A DNA stretch of 39,228 nucleotides from an uncultured Clostridia bacterium (GTDB lineage Bacteria > Bacillota > Clostridia > Lachnospirales > CAG-274): the NCBI GenBank assembly GCA_944381435.1, contig CALWLD010000021.1:1-39228 (forward strand), written 5' to 3'. The notes under the pieces are model-generated. The model made no database searches. It was not told where the DNA came from and saw only the letters and a program-made list of their open reading frames with translations. The position numbers and the translations under genes were made by a program. This document shows, in pieces, positions 7,131 through 16,573 of the stretch (the stretch's first letter is position 1; each line of letters opens with the position of its first letter).

Positions 7131-10100
7131 TTATAACCCTAAAAATTTTTCTTCAAATTCCTCTATAGGTATAGGCCTAGAAAATACATATCCTTGACCT
7201 ATCTCACAGCCTAAATCTTTTAATAGGCTTATTTGTTCTAATGTTTCTATCCCTTCACATACAACTTCTAAATTAAGATTTTTAGCCATATTTATTATGC
7301 ATTCAATGATAACTTTGTCTTTTGGTTTATCTTTATCATCTGTTGTAGAATCTAAAAATCCTTTATCTAGCTTTATTATATCTACATCTATCTCTTTTAA
7401 TAAATTTAAAGAAGAATATGCCGAACCAAAATCATCTATAGATATTTTAAATCCACTATTTCTAAGAGCTTGTATAAACTCATTTAAGTGATTTAAGTCA
7501 TCAGAAAATATATTTTCTGTAAGCTCAAATTCTACAAGATTAAGAGGTATATTGTATTTATTAACTAATTTTAAAACTGTTTTTATAAAGTCTAGGCTTA
7601 TTGTATGTGCTCTAGAAACATTTAAAGATATAGGCATAACATTTATACCTTCATTTAGCCACTGTTGTATTTTGATAAATATTTGTTCGTATATATATAA
7701 ATCTAAATTAACAATAAAGCCATTTTTTTCAAAAATAGGTATAAAATCATTAGGATATATCATTTCACCATTTTTTTGTTGCCATCTAACTAACGCTTCA
7801 GCTCCACAAACTTTGTTTGTATTTAAGTCAAACTTAGGTTGTAAATATGGTAAAAATTCATTGTTTTTAAGAGCATAGCTCATTCTGCCTTCAATTAATT
7901 TTTCTTTAATTATAGCCTCGTTCATTTCAGATGTATATATAGCAAACGTATTTTTATGGGAACCTTTTATTGTTTTTCTGGCAATATTAGCCTTATCTAT
8001 TATAGCATTTAAGTCTTTGTCATATTCAGATATTTTATAAATACCGCATATAACACTGAGCTTTATATCGCTAAAGAAAAATTTTTGCATCTTTTTAGTT
8101 TTTTCACTTCCAGAAATTATTCTTTTTTCTAGCTCTTCATCTGTATCATATTTTATAATAGATAAAAACCTATCATCATTAAATCTACAGAATATTTCAC
8201 CTTCTCTTATATTCTCATATAAAAGCATAGCAAATGTTTTTAAAACATCATCACCACGAACATATCCAAAAGTATCGTTTATATACTTAAATTTATCTAT
8301 GTCCATATATAAAAGTGCATACTTTTGTTTGCTAGATTTTAGGTTATTTAATATATTGTTAGCTTTTATTTTAAACTTTGTTATAGAAGGTATACCTGTT
8401 AAAGAATCTGTGTAGTTTATTTGTTCTATATATTCAGATATATCTCTAGCACATACAATATATGCATTTTGTCCATCAATCCATTTTAATTTACTGCAGG
8501 TAGCCCCTAACCATATATCTGATAACTCACAGAAGTATTTTGTAGAATTATTGTCTAAATGTTCTATAGAGCTTCTAATAGGGCAATAATGACAAGGCTT
8601 ATCATACCCTTTTAACTTATAACAAATTTTATTAAGCTCTGGGTTATGCATAATTTTATTAACCTTTTCATTAAAATATAAAAGCTCAAAGGTGTCCTCT
8701 TTTATTATGTAGGTATATAACTGTTGGTTATCAACTATAGCGTGGTTTATTTCACTTTCTGTGCTAAATTTTCTATCTGTTTTATCTTTTAGTATTTGTG
8801 TTCCTATAAGCCTTGCAACAAAGAAAGCTCCTTCTATCTCTTCATTAACCCAGTTATAGCCTGTGTCATAGCTTTCAAATCCAACAAACCCTTTAACCTT
8901 ACCTTGTTCCATAAAATAACAAGAAAAATATAGTTTTATTTTATCTCTTTCATATATATATTCTTTTATATACTGATTTTTATCGATTTCTTCAATATTT
9001 TCATAGTATAAAAATGGTTCATCTCCATAAGCTTTTAGATATTCTTTTTCATCAAAAGGTATATTTTGTTTTTTTCTTTTTAAAGGTTCAAGCCCTGTAT
9101 CGTACCATTCATAAGTGTTAGATACAAATTTACCATCATTTGAAACTTCAAAAACATAAGACCTGCTAATGTTATATGTTTTACATAGAGTAGCCAAAAT
9201 TAAATTTATAGTAGCTTTCATATCTTTAACTTGCAAAAACATTTCAGAAATATCTATAAGAACATTTTCATATACAGATTTTCTTTTAGAATTTCTTATA
9301 GCATTTTCTTTATCACAGTCTTCTTGTATTTTTAAAAGACTTATATGTTTCATATTTTCTTCATATAGTTTGTACTGGTCTTTACCTTCATTTTTCGCAT
9401 TATAAACTGCTATGTCTGCCTTTTCCAAAAGCTCATTATAGCTTGTTCCATCTTTAGAATATAAAGAAATACCTATGCTACCAGAAATGCGATACTCTCT
9501 ATTTTCTATATTATAAACTTTTCTAAATATATTACAAAGATTTTTAGCAATGACTTCTATTTCTTCTAAACTTTTAATATTTTCTAAAAATAAAACAAAC
9601 TCATCTCCACCTATCCTAGCTAAAGAATCTTGTTCTCTACATATGTTGGTTATACTATTAGCAATATTTTTTAAGACAGCATCACCAAATATATGTCCAA
9701 AAGTATCATTTACCAATTTAAAGTTGTCTATATCTATTATAAATAAGGCGTGTTGATTTTTATTGTATTTATTTATAGATTTATTTACTATCGTTTCTAT
9801 AGTAGTTTTATTATATAGCTTTGTTAAAGGGTCTCTGTTAGACTTTTCTCTCAGCTCTTCTATTTCCTTTTTAAATTTATCTATATTGGCAATTTTACCA
9901 ACTATTTTATAAACATTACCGTCTAAATCATTTATTATAAACCCTTGATATAAAGCCCAGTTATATGTTCCGCTATTATTTTTAATTCTTATTTGTCCAC
10001 CTAAAAAAGTCTCATTTCTTTTAATAGATTTTATAGAATTAATAAGCTCTTTTAAATCATCTTTATGGATAATATCTGATTTTAAAATATTTTTTATAAA

Positions 10101-11534
10101 ATTATCTTTGCTAAAGTCTAAATCGAAAGTTTCTTTATATTTATATGATACTTTAAATTCATCTTCTTTTATGTAATATTCAAATATTATTTCATCAGAC
10201 ATTTCAGATATTATTGCGTACTGTTCTTTTTCAAGTTCTAAATCGCTTAATATCTTTCTATATTCTGTCATATCCATAGCTATACATTGATAAACAGGTA
10301 TATCATTTATATTTTCAAGATATTCACCTGTTAAAGATATACTACATTTAGTGTTATCTTTTTTGGTTATTTTATATTCTATCTTTATTTTTTCTTTTAT
10401 ATTTTTAGCCTCTTCTATTGCTTTTAAAACATATTTAACATCTTGATTATCTATTATTTTTATATAGCTATCTTCAAATTTATTTACATATTCATCTTTG
10501 TTATACCCTGTTAATTGATAAAAACCTTCATTTGCAAATAATATACTTAATTTATCATCAAGTAATATTTTTACAACACCACCAGGAACACTATTTATTA
10601 TCCCATCTAGCTCTCTATTTCTTTTAATTTCTGTATTAATTAACTTTTTATTTTGGTTTAATATTATGCCAAACAAATATACAACTAGCAATACTATAAT
10701 AGTCATAACTTGAGTTAAAACAACCATTAGTATCCTGCTGTTGTCTTTTAAATATGTCTGTACATATTCAAAAGACATTATTTCTGCTGTATAAAATTCT
10801 TCTGTTGGATAAAAAAAAGCATAATATTGTTTATTATCTTTAGAAAAATTTATTTCAAAAGATTTTTTATTTTTTATTTTTTCATATAAATCTTCTTTAT
10901 AGCTTAAGTTATCTTTAATTTCTATACTGCTAGATGCATCTTTTATATTTTTAATTCCAAACAAATCTTCACCAAATAGAATATTTCCTGAATGGTCAAA
11001 TATATATGTAGAAAACTTATATCCTTCTCCATTTTTAAATAAATTATTAAATTCATCTTCATTTATGTAATTTGATATAGCCCCTATAACAACATCATTG
11101 TTATATATAGGTAAAATTATTTCAAGCCTTTTATTATCACTTGTTATATCATATATATATTTAATGTCATCTTCTTTAGATACTTGGTTATCACCATTAC
11201 ATATGCTTTCAAGCTCTTCTTTTGTATATATAGCAAAGCTATCTTTGCTTATTTTTGTACAATTATAAAATTCCTGCTTTATGTCTTCATTTATATCATT
11301 TATTTCAGAAAAATAAGCACTTCTAATAACATCTAACTTACTTACAGAATTTTTTATACGACTTTCAAAAAGTTGAGAATTTATATAACTGTAAGTAAAA
11401 GCTTCTTTTTCACTTTTTTCTATGAAATCTTCATTTATTTCTTTGTTGTATCTATAAAAACAAGTTAAGACTAATAATATACTAATAAAAACACTTATTA
11501 AGATTTTAGCCAAAATCCCATCTTTTATTTTCAT
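7131..11534 (-). CDS. Membrane sensor with two GGDEF domains and an EAL domain
   Basis: A 1467-residue cyclic-di-GMP protein. Domains in order: membrane segment (about 8-27), extracytoplasmic sensor region of dCache-like length (30-265), membrane segment (268-292), PAS (about 305-425) and a second PAS-like region (435-555). GGDEF-1 (about 560-725) has an intact GGDEF at 642-646 and an RxxD inhibitory site at 633-636. A GAF-like region (755-915) and a Cys-containing PAS-like region (930-1035; C971, C981, C984) follow. GGDEF-2 (1040-1200) is degenerate, with NDDRF at 1119-1123. The EAL domain (1210-1467) keeps EALVR (1246), NVS (1305), ELTEN (1337), DDFG (1367), K1389, CEGIE (1426) and QGY, so hydrolysis is expected to be active. 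The protein could make and break c-di-GMP depending on signal; the balance is not readable. It starts 41 nt after thyX. Confidence 0.95.
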   Translation of the reverse strand: MKIKDGILAKILISVFISILLVLTCFYRYNKEINEDFIEKSEKEAFTYSYINSQLFESRIKNSVSKLDVIRSAYFSEINDINEDIKQEFYNCTKISKDSFAIYTKEELESICNGDNQVSKEDDIKYIYDITSDNKRLEIILPIYNNDVVIGAISNYINEDEFNNLFKNGEGYKFSTYIFDHSGNILFGEDLFGIKNIKDASSSIEIKDNLSYKEDLYEKIKNKKSFEINFSKDNKQYYAFFYPTEEFYTAEIMSFEYVQTYLKDNSRILMVVLTQVMTIIVLLVVYLFGIILNQNKKLINTEIKRNRELDGIINSVPGGVVKILLDDKLSILFANEGFYQLTGYNKDEYVNKFEDSYIKIIDNQDVKYVLKAIEEAKNIKEKIKIEYKITKKDNTKCSISLTGEYLENINDIPVYQCIAMDMTEYRKILSDLELEKEQYAIISEMSDEIIFEYYIKEDEFKVSYKYKETFDLDFSKDNFIKNILKSDIIHKDDLKELINSIKSIKRNETFLGGQIRIKNNSGTYNWALYQGFIINDLDGNVYKIVGKIANIDKFKKEIEELREKSNRDPLTKLYNKTTIETIVNKSINKYNKNQHALFIIDIDNFKLVNDTFGHIFGDAVLKNIANSITNICREQDSLARIGGDEFVLFLENIKSLEEIEVIAKNLCNIFRKVYNIENREYRISGSIGISLYSKDGTSYNELLEKADIAVYNAKNEGKDQYKLYEENMKHISLLKIQEDCDKENAIRNSKRKSVYENVLIDISEMFLQVKDMKATINLILATLCKTYNISRSYVFEVSNDGKFVSNTYEWYDTGLEPLKRKKQNIPFDEKEYLKAYGDEPFLYYENIEEIDKNQYIKEYIYERDKIKLYFSCYFMEQGKVKGFVGFESYDTGYNWVNEEIEGAFFVARLIGTQILKDKTDRKFSTESEINHAIVDNQQLYTYIIKEDTFELLYFNEKVNKIMHNPELNKICYKLKGYDKPCHYCPIRSSIEHLDNNSTKYFCELSDIWLGATCSKLKWIDGQNAYIVCARDISEYIEQINYTDSLTGIPSITKFKIKANNILNNLKSSKQKYALLYMDIDKFKYINDTFGYVRGDDVLKTFAMLLYENIREGEIFCRFNDDRFLSIIKYDTDEELEKRIISGSEKTKKMQKFFFSDIKLSVICGIYKISEYDKDLNAIIDKANIARKTIKGSHKNTFAIYTSEMNEAIIKEKLIEGRMSYALKNNEFLPYLQPKFDLNTNKVCGAEALVRWQQKNGEMIYPNDFIPIFEKNGFIVNLDLYIYEQIFIKIQQWLNEGINVMPISLNVSRAHTISLDFIKTVLKLVNKYNIPLNLVEFELTENIFSDDLNHLNEFIQALRNSGFKISIDDFGSAYSSLNLLKEIDVDIIKLDKGFLDSTTDDKDKPKDKVIIECIINMAKNLNLEVVCEGIETLEQISLLKDLGCEIGQGYVFSRPIPIEEFEEKFLGL

Positions 11535-11575
11535 CTACATTCTCCTAACCTTTACTGTTATTTATAAAACTAATT

Positions 11576-12205
11576 TTATAAATCCCCAAAAACAGTAGGT
11601 AATTTTTCTTTAAATTCATTTAATATAAGATTAGATATTTCTCTAATTTGTGGGTGTGCTGTTTTATCAGTTCTAAGTCTAAAGAAATGTCTCCAAGCTC
11701 TTAAGTTCATTGTAACAACAATTTCTGTTTTTAATGAATTTGGCAAAATAGCTCTTGCTTCTTCTGGTTTTGCACCGTTTTCTATAAGTATATTATAGTT
11801 TTTTTCTATCATAGACATAGTATCTAGCCAAATTTGCTTATTTTTCTTATCTTCTTCACTATCTGATGAGAAAAAACAAGGTTCTATAAATGTAAGTTCG
11901 TTACCAAATCTGTCATTGCAATAATTGCAATATCTAGTGCTTTCTTGAGAATAGCTAGCTATCCTATGTCTAACTATTTCGTGAGTAACCCCTCTATCAC
12001 AAATTATCCTTACAGTTATTTTTTCGTGTTCTATAACAGATTCGTGGCCAAGCTTTAAAATATTAGTTACAAATTTTTTTGCACTTTCACTATCTATTAA
12101 GTTTTCGCTCTTATAACAAGTTCTACCTGCTCTTTCTATAGCTTTTAAAATTTTATCTTCATCTAAATCTTGTTCTATAAAAAATGTAGGTTTTATAATT
12201 TTCAT
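11576..12205 (-). CDS. thyX: FAD-dependent thymidylate synthase ThyX
   Basis: ThyX makes dTMP from dUMP with methylene-tetrahydrofolate and NAD(P)H, using FAD; it is unrelated to ThyA. The 209-residue product carries the signature RHRxxSxxxxSxR as RHRIASYSQESTR at 79-91, and a conserved GHESVIEH (53-60). The length is slightly below that of many family members (about 220-250) but nothing essential appears to be missing. The start at 12205 has AAGGAG 6 nt upstream. It lies 16 nt after recR, at the end of dnaX-ebfC-recR-thyX, a cluster that joins DNA polymerase clamp loading, recombination repair and nucleotide supply. Whether a thyA also exists cannot be told from this window. Confidence 0.95.
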   Translation of the reverse strand: MKIIKPTFFIEQDLDEDKILKAIERAGRTCYKSENLIDSESAKKFVTNILKLGHESVIEHEKITVRIICDRGVTHEIVRHRIASYSQESTRYCNYCNDRFGNELTFIEPCFFSSDSEEDKKNKQIWLDTMSMIEKNYNILIENGAKPEEARAILPNSLKTEIVVTMNLRAWRHFFRLRTDKTAHPQIREISNLILNEFKEKLPTVFGDL

Positions 12206-12221
12206 ATTTATCTCCTTTTAA

Positions 12222-12821
12222 TTATATAGGTTGTCTTCCTTGTAATGCCCTAGATAAGGTAACTTCATCTACAAACTCTAAATCTCCTCCAACAGGCACA
12301 CCGTGAGCTATCCTAGAAACTTTTATACCAATAGGTTTTAAAATTCTACTAATATACATAGCTGTTGCCTCACCTTCTATGTTAGGGTTTGTAGCAAGTA
12401 TAACCTCTTGTACAGTATCATCTTTGAGCCTTTCTAAAAGCTCTTTTATTTTTATATCTTGAGGAGTTATGCCTGCCATAGGCGATATTGTTCCGTTTAA
12501 TATATGGTACATTCCCTTATATTCTCTAGTTTTTTCATAGGCTGCCATATCACGAGGGTCTTCTACAACCATAATAGTAGTTTTATCTCTTTTATCATTA
12601 GCACATATATGACAAGGGTCTGTATCTGTAATGTTACAACAAATAGAACAATATTTTATGCTATTTTTAGCATCTAATATACTATCTGTAAGAGCCTTAG
12701 CATTTTCCATAGGCATATTTATTATATAAAAAGCAAGCCTTTGTGCCGACTTGCCCCCTATACCTGGTAATTTTGATAGCTCCTCTATAAGCTTTGTTAC
12801 TTTGTTACCATAATAATTCAA
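12222..12821 (-). CDS. recR: Recombination protein RecR
   Basis: RecR works with RecF and RecO to load RecA on gapped DNA. The 199-residue length is typical. The N-terminal helix-hairpin-helix is seen as [19 protein letters not shown], the zinc finger cysteines are C58, C61, C70 and C73, and the Toprim domain begins with [13 protein letters not shown] (about 84-96). The C-terminus has the usual IARxPxGxxLEF-like block ([14 protein letters not shown]). It follows ebfC by 11 nt. Confidence 0.97.
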   Translation of the reverse strand: MNYYGNKVTKLIEELSKLPGIGGKSAQRLAFYIINMPMENAKALTDSILDAKNSIKYCSICCNITDTDPCHICANDKRDKTTIMVVEDPRDMAAYEKTREYKGMYHILNGTISPMAGITPQDIKIKELLERLKDDTVQEVILATNPNIEGEATAMYISRILKPIGIKVSRIAHGVPVGGDLEFVDEVTLSRALQGRQPI

Positions 12822-12832
12822 TCAAATCACCT

Positions 12833-13183
12833 CTAAAAAAGACCACCAGGAAGTCCCATTCCACCTGTGAATTTACTCATTTGGCTAGATGCTGATTCTT
12901 CAACTTGTCTTATAGCTTCATTTACAGCTGTTAATATTAAATCTTGTAACATTTCAACATCATCTGGGTCTACTACATCTTTATCTATCTCAATACTTTT
13001 TATTTCTTTTTTTCCTGTTATAACTATTTTAACTGCTCCGCCACCGCTAGTTGTTTCAAACTCTTTATTTTCTAGCTCAGCTTGCATTTCTTCCATTTGT
13101 TTTTGCATTTTTTGTGCTTGTTTCATAAGGTTATTCATATTCATACCACCAGGGAAACCTCCACCAAAACCGCCTCTTGCCAT
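12833..13183 (-). CDS. ebfC: YbaB/EbfC family nucleoid-associated protein
   Basis: A 116-residue member of the small DNA-binding family almost always encoded next to recR and dnaX. The start [21 protein letters not shown] and the coiled stretch [18 protein letters not shown] (about 21-38) match the family; these helices dimerise and bind DNA in homologues. The Gly/Met/Phe-rich ends ([10 protein letters not shown] at the N-terminus, [10 protein letters not shown] at the C-terminus) are common in Clostridia. AAGGAGG precedes ATG 13183. A promoter candidate lies in the 120-nt gap after dnaX. Confidence 0.95.
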   Translation of the reverse strand: MARGGFGGGFPGGMNMNNLMKQAQKMQKQMEEMQAELENKEFETTSGGGAVKIVITGKKEIKSIEIDKDVVDPDDVEMLQDLILTAVNEAIRQVEESASSQMSKFTGGMGLPGGLF

Positions 13184-13224
13184 AATTTATTTCCTCCTTA
13201 AAAAAGTATTATTTATTATATTTA

Positions 13225-13253
13225 ATTTTAAACTATTTTTATGCTTAAATCAA
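13225..13253 (-). promoter_or_regulatory. Possible promoter for ebfC-recR-thyX
   Basis: TTGATT (13253-13248) and TAAAAT (13230-13225) are 17 nt apart on the minus strand, in the only sizeable gap between dnaX and ebfC. Transcription would begin about 40 nt before ebfC. No small cytoplasmic RNA gene, sometimes found at this place, was seen in the gap. Confidence 0.4.
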
Positions 13254-13303
13254 TAAAAATTTTAATAATATTTAATTTGTAAAATTATAATAATATTTAA
13301 TTA

Positions 13304-14896
13304 TTAATATTCAATGTCTACTATCCCTTCTGGAAAATAATTGGCTATATCTTCCATAGTGTTATTTTTTTCTTTAATATTAATTTTAGGTTGGCTGTTT
13401 ACAACCTTTTTATACTCTTCTTTATATTTATTTTCTGATATAATTTTTATTTCATATTGTTTATTAAAAAGCTCAAACAAAGCATCTGTTATTTCAGCTT
13501 TTATATTTTCTAACCTTGGTATAAATGCATCTGTAGAGCATACTAAATATAAAAATCTATCTTCTAAATTTTTAGGCTTACAATTATCTAAAAAAACTCT
13601 TTCTGGCATTGTAAACTTATTTTTAAGCATATCAAAATTTTCAATAGCAACTTTTATATCATCTAGTATAGCAAGTTCTCTATCCTTGGTTTCTTCTATT
13701 TCTTGTACAATATTATTTTTTTCAATATATACAGTTTTTGTACTATTTTCTTCTAGCTTTTTTTCTAAAAAGCTTATTTTTTGTTTTATATCTGTGATAT
13801 CTTCACTAGGCATTGCTATGCATTGCTTTATACAGCCTGTTTCTAGCACAATTCTTTCATCAAAAGAATATTTTAAGTTATTTTGTATGGTAGAAAAATT
13901 TTCTATAAGCTTTATTAAGCGTTGAGGCTCTATATTTTCAGCTTGTTTTTTTAATCTTTCAAACTTACTGTTGGAAATATTTAAGCTGTTATTATTTGTA
14001 GATATAGAAGCTACCAAAAGATTTCTTATATGTTCTATTAAGTCAGATACAAATTGAGCTATATCTCTACCATTTTGTATAATTTCATCTATCATATCTA
14101 AAATATCTATAGTAGAAAATTTTACAATAGCATCTATAAACCTAAAAAATATTTCATCATCAACAGCACCTATTAGCTCTAAAACTTTATCAAGGCTTAT
14201 TTTTTCGTTATAATAAAAAGATATACATTGGTCTAATATACTAAGAGCGTCCCTCATAGCACCATCTGAAACTTTAGCTATATAATCTAGTGCATCATCA
14301 TCTATCTCCACATTATCATTTTGCATATATTTTTTCATTGTATCTGCAATTTCTTTGCTAGATATTCTTTTAAAATCAAATCTTTGGCATCTTGATAATA
14401 TAGTTACAGGTATTTTATGAGGGTCTGTTGTAGCTAAAATAAATATTACATAGCTAGGAGGCTCTTCTAAAGTTTTTAATAATGCATTAAATGCACCTAT
14501 AGATAGCATATGAACCTCATCTATTATGTATATTTTAAACCTACCATCTGTAGGAGGATATTTAACCTCTTCTCTTATTTCTCTAACATCATCTACACTG
14601 TTATTACTTGCTGCATCTATTTCTATAATGTTTAAGCTTCTATTTTCATTAAAAGAAATACACATATCACATTTATCACAAGGAGAATTATCAATGGGGT
14701 TTTTACAGTTTAAAAGCTTAGCCATTATTTTAGCAGTAGATGTTTTTCCCGTACCTCTTGTACCACAAAACAAATAAGCGTGGCTTATTCTATCAGATTC
14801 TACTTGATTTTTAAGTGTTTTTATTATATGCTCTTGCCCTATAACCTGGTCAAAATTTTTAGGTCTAAGCCTTCTATATAAAGCAGTGTATCCCAT
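13304..14896 (-). CDS. dnaX: DNA polymerase III subunit gamma/tau
   Basis: DnaX is the ATPase of the clamp loader that places the beta clamp on DNA. The 530-residue product has Walker A GTRGTGKT at 45-52, a zinc module with C64, C73, C76 and C79, Walker B DEVH at 126-129, and sensor/arginine-finger motif SRC at 168-170. The C-terminal region (about 360-530) is less conserved, as expected for the tau-specific part. AAGGAGG precedes ATG 14896. It follows ylmH by 12 nt. No obvious poly-A slippage site was seen, so a shorter gamma form is not predicted. Confidence 0.96.
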   Translation of the reverse strand: MGYTALYRRLRPKNFDQVIGQEHIIKTLKNQVESDRISHAYLFCGTRGTGKTSTAKIMAKLLNCKNPIDNSPCDKCDMCISFNENRSLNIIEIDAASNNSVDDVREIREEVKYPPTDGRFKIYIIDEVHMLSIGAFNALLKTLEEPPSYVIFILATTDPHKIPVTILSRCQRFDFKRISSKEIADTMKKYMQNDNVEIDDDALDYIAKVSDGAMRDALSILDQCISFYYNEKISLDKVLELIGAVDDEIFFRFIDAIVKFSTIDILDMIDEIIQNGRDIAQFVSDLIEHIRNLLVASISTNNNSLNISNSKFERLKKQAENIEPQRLIKLIENFSTIQNNLKYSFDERIVLETGCIKQCIAMPSEDITDIKQKISFLEKKLEENSTKTVYIEKNNIVQEIEETKDRELAILDDIKVAIENFDMLKNKFTMPERVFLDNCKPKNLEDRFLYLVCSTDAFIPRLENIKAEITDALFELFNKQYEIKIISENKYKEEYKKVVNSQPKINIKEKNNTMEDIANYFPEGIVDIEY

Positions 14897-14908
14897 TTGT
14901 TCACCTCC

Positions 14909-15703
14909 TTAAGTATATTTTCCAATGCTTAATATAATTCTATCTTTTTTAGTTTTACCTATAGTTTTTAAAACTTTTATTCTTCCAACACCCCTAAGGG
15001 TTATTATATCATTTTCTTTTATATTTTTAGCTCCATTAGTTTGTATTACAAAATTAACAAAAGCCTTTTCACCTTTAATATAGTCTGAAATTTTTCCTCT
15101 TGATATATTAAAGGCAGAAGATAGCACAGCATCTAGCCTTATAGAAGATACTATTATATTTTTTTCTTCTAAATTAGCCTTTGGTATATTACAATCTTCT
15201 AACTTTAGAATTTTAGTTTTAACCTTTGTAGATGCAACTTTTTCTAAATTAATATTTACATAGTCTATTATATCATTACATAAAAAACAAAACGCCTTAT
15301 TATCTTTTAATAATATATCTCCAACTTTGCATCTATCTATCCCTGTTCCTAAAATAGAGCCTAAAAAATCTCTGTGTGTAAGCTGTTTGCTATATTTTTC
15401 GTTATAACTTATCTCTAAAATAGATAAAGGGAAATCATCAAAACTAGGCTCTATATATTCAGGGAAAAAACCTATGATAATCCTTTCAGCCTCTTCAAAA
15501 CCTCCAAAATGCAACATCTTTATATTTGAATATTCTTTTGATATAATGGTATTAAATTCTAAATATTTTAACATAGGTATAAACTCTGTAAATGTAGGAT
15601 CATAGTTTTTTTCACAAAAATTTAACTGGTCTAATATTTTAGAAAATAACATTTTATCTTCTTTGTTTGTTATATTCGCTAATATTTTTTGCTTATTTAT
15701 CAT
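14909..15703 (-). CDS. ylmH: YlmH family RNA-binding protein (S4 domain)
   Basis: A 264-residue protein of the YlmH family, linked in Gram-positives to cell division gene clusters and recently to rescue of stalled ribosomes. The N-terminal domain has the family block YLEFNTIISKEYSNIKMLHFGGFEEAER split over about 48-75, the middle contains LTHRDFLGSILGTGIDR (about 108-124), and the C-terminal S4 RNA-binding domain begins near SSIRLDAVLSSAFNISR (about 186-202). It normally precedes divIVA; here dnaX follows 12 nt later. A strong hairpin at 15731-15766 separates it from yggT upstream. Confidence 0.93.
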   Translation of the reverse strand: MINKQKILANITNKEDKMLFSKILDQLNFCEKNYDPTFTEFIPMLKYLEFNTIISKEYSNIKMLHFGGFEEAERIIIGFFPEYIEPSFDDFPLSILEISYNEKYSKQLTHRDFLGSILGTGIDRCKVGDILLKDNKAFCFLCNDIIDYVNINLEKVASTKVKTKILKLEDCNIPKANLEEKNIIVSSIRLDAVLSSAFNISRGKISDYIKGEKAFVNFVIQTNGAKNIKENDIITLRGVGRIKVLKTIGKTKKDRIILSIGKYT

Positions 15704-15730
15704 ATAATTATCCTTCTTTAAAAACTTAGC

Positions 15731-15766
15731 AAAAGCTCTAGCAGTATAAATACTAGCTAGAGTTTT
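15731..15766 (-). terminator. Hairpin between yggT and ylmH
   Basis: A 12-bp outer stem (15731-15742 with 15756-15766 plus a G-T pair) and a 5-bp inner stem around a 2-nt loop, with a single bulged A. On the minus strand it is followed by TTTTGCTAAGTTTTT. It lies 12 nt after the yggT stop and probably terminates, or partly attenuates, the division-gene transcript ahead of ylmH-dnaX. Confidence 0.65.
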
Positions 15767-15778
15767 AAAATAAACTAA

Positions 15779-16054
15779 CTACCTTATAAGAAAACTAAAT
15801 AATATATTTTGTATAACTTGTAATAATAGCACTAATATGATAGGGGAAAAATCCAGCATCATACCGCCACCTAAAGGTGATTTTTTTAACAGCTCTCTTA
15901 TAGGGTGCAAAAGAGGCTCTGATAAAGCATATACTATTTTTACAATAGGGTTATCTCTTCCTAAAGGTACCCAAGATAATATAACCCTAATTAATATTAC
16001 AAACTCTATAATCCTTATTAACATTTGAAAAGATTCATATATTAAGATGTTCAT
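15779..16054 (-). CDS. YggT family membrane protein (YlmG)
   Basis: A 91-residue integral membrane protein with two hydrophobic segments (about 10-28 and 68-90) and the family loop between them: RVILSWVPLGRDNPIVKIVYALSEPLLHPIR contains the conserved SW..P...NP......TEPLL.PIR pattern. YlmG/YggT proteins are found beside sepF and are linked to division and osmotic tolerance, but their exact role is unsettled. Fifteen nt separate it from sepF. Confidence 0.93.
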   Translation of the reverse strand: MNILIYESFQMLIRIIEFVILIRVILSWVPLGRDNPIVKIVYALSEPLLHPIRELLKKSPLGGGMMLDFSPIILVLLLQVIQNILFSFLIR

Positions 16055-16069
16055 TTTATCGCCTTCCTT

Positions 16070-16555
16070 TTATTTCCACATAGAGTTTGGTATTTTTATA
16101 CCGCTAGCTTGTAATTTATCTTTAAGCTCTCCAGACATTTCCACATTAACAGGTGCTATAATCATTATTTTATCAGATATAAGCTGTATATTGCCCTCTA
16201 AAGCATAGCTAGCACCACATAAAAAATCACTTATACGTTGTGATATTTCATATTCTACATTCTCAAGATTAACAACAACTATGTTTCTGTCTTTTATTTG
16301 TAAAACAACCTCTGCAGCATCTTCTAAGCTAGCAGGATTAAACATACAAACCCCCATTTGTACGCTAGTGTTTATATTTACAATATTAGAGCTTGGCCTT
16401 TTTGATGAATATCTATTAAAAGATGTAACGTTGCTGTTAGTTTGTCTTAATGGTTCCCTTTCCATTTCTTCATCTACAAACTCTTCCATATCGTCATATT
16501 CATCGTCGTATTCATCTCCTAAAAACATATTCTTCACTTTATCTATTATACTCAT
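16070..16555 (-). CDS. sepF: Cell division protein SepF
   Basis: SepF binds FtsZ and the membrane and helps septum formation. The 161-residue product has an N-terminal amphipathic membrane-binding start (MSIIDKVKNMFLG), an acidic flexible linker rich in Asp/Glu and Tyr (about 14-35), then the C-terminal SepF core (about 68-155) with MGVCMFNPASLEDAAEVV and the glycine-containing FLCGASYALEGN motif that lies at the dimer and FtsZ-binding surface. It sits between yggS and yggT, as in most Gram-positives. Confidence 0.95.
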   Translation of the reverse strand: MSIIDKVKNMFLGDEYDDEYDDMEEFVDEEMEREPLRQTNSNVTSFNRYSSKRPSSNIVNINTSVQMGVCMFNPASLEDAAEVVLQIKDRNIVVVNLENVEYEISQRISDFLCGASYALEGNIQLISDKIMIIAPVNVEMSGELKDKLQASGIKIPNSMWK

Positions 16556-16573
16556 TTGTTATTCCTCCAAAAA

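Noticed and set aside
12206..12221. Possible promoter between recR and thyX
   Set aside because: Only 16 nt separate the two genes, and no promoter hexamers fit; cotranscription is simpler.
13341..13925. 194-codon plus-strand open frame inside dnaX
   Set aside because: It is an antisense reading with a hydrophobic, low-complexity composition caused by the AT bias.
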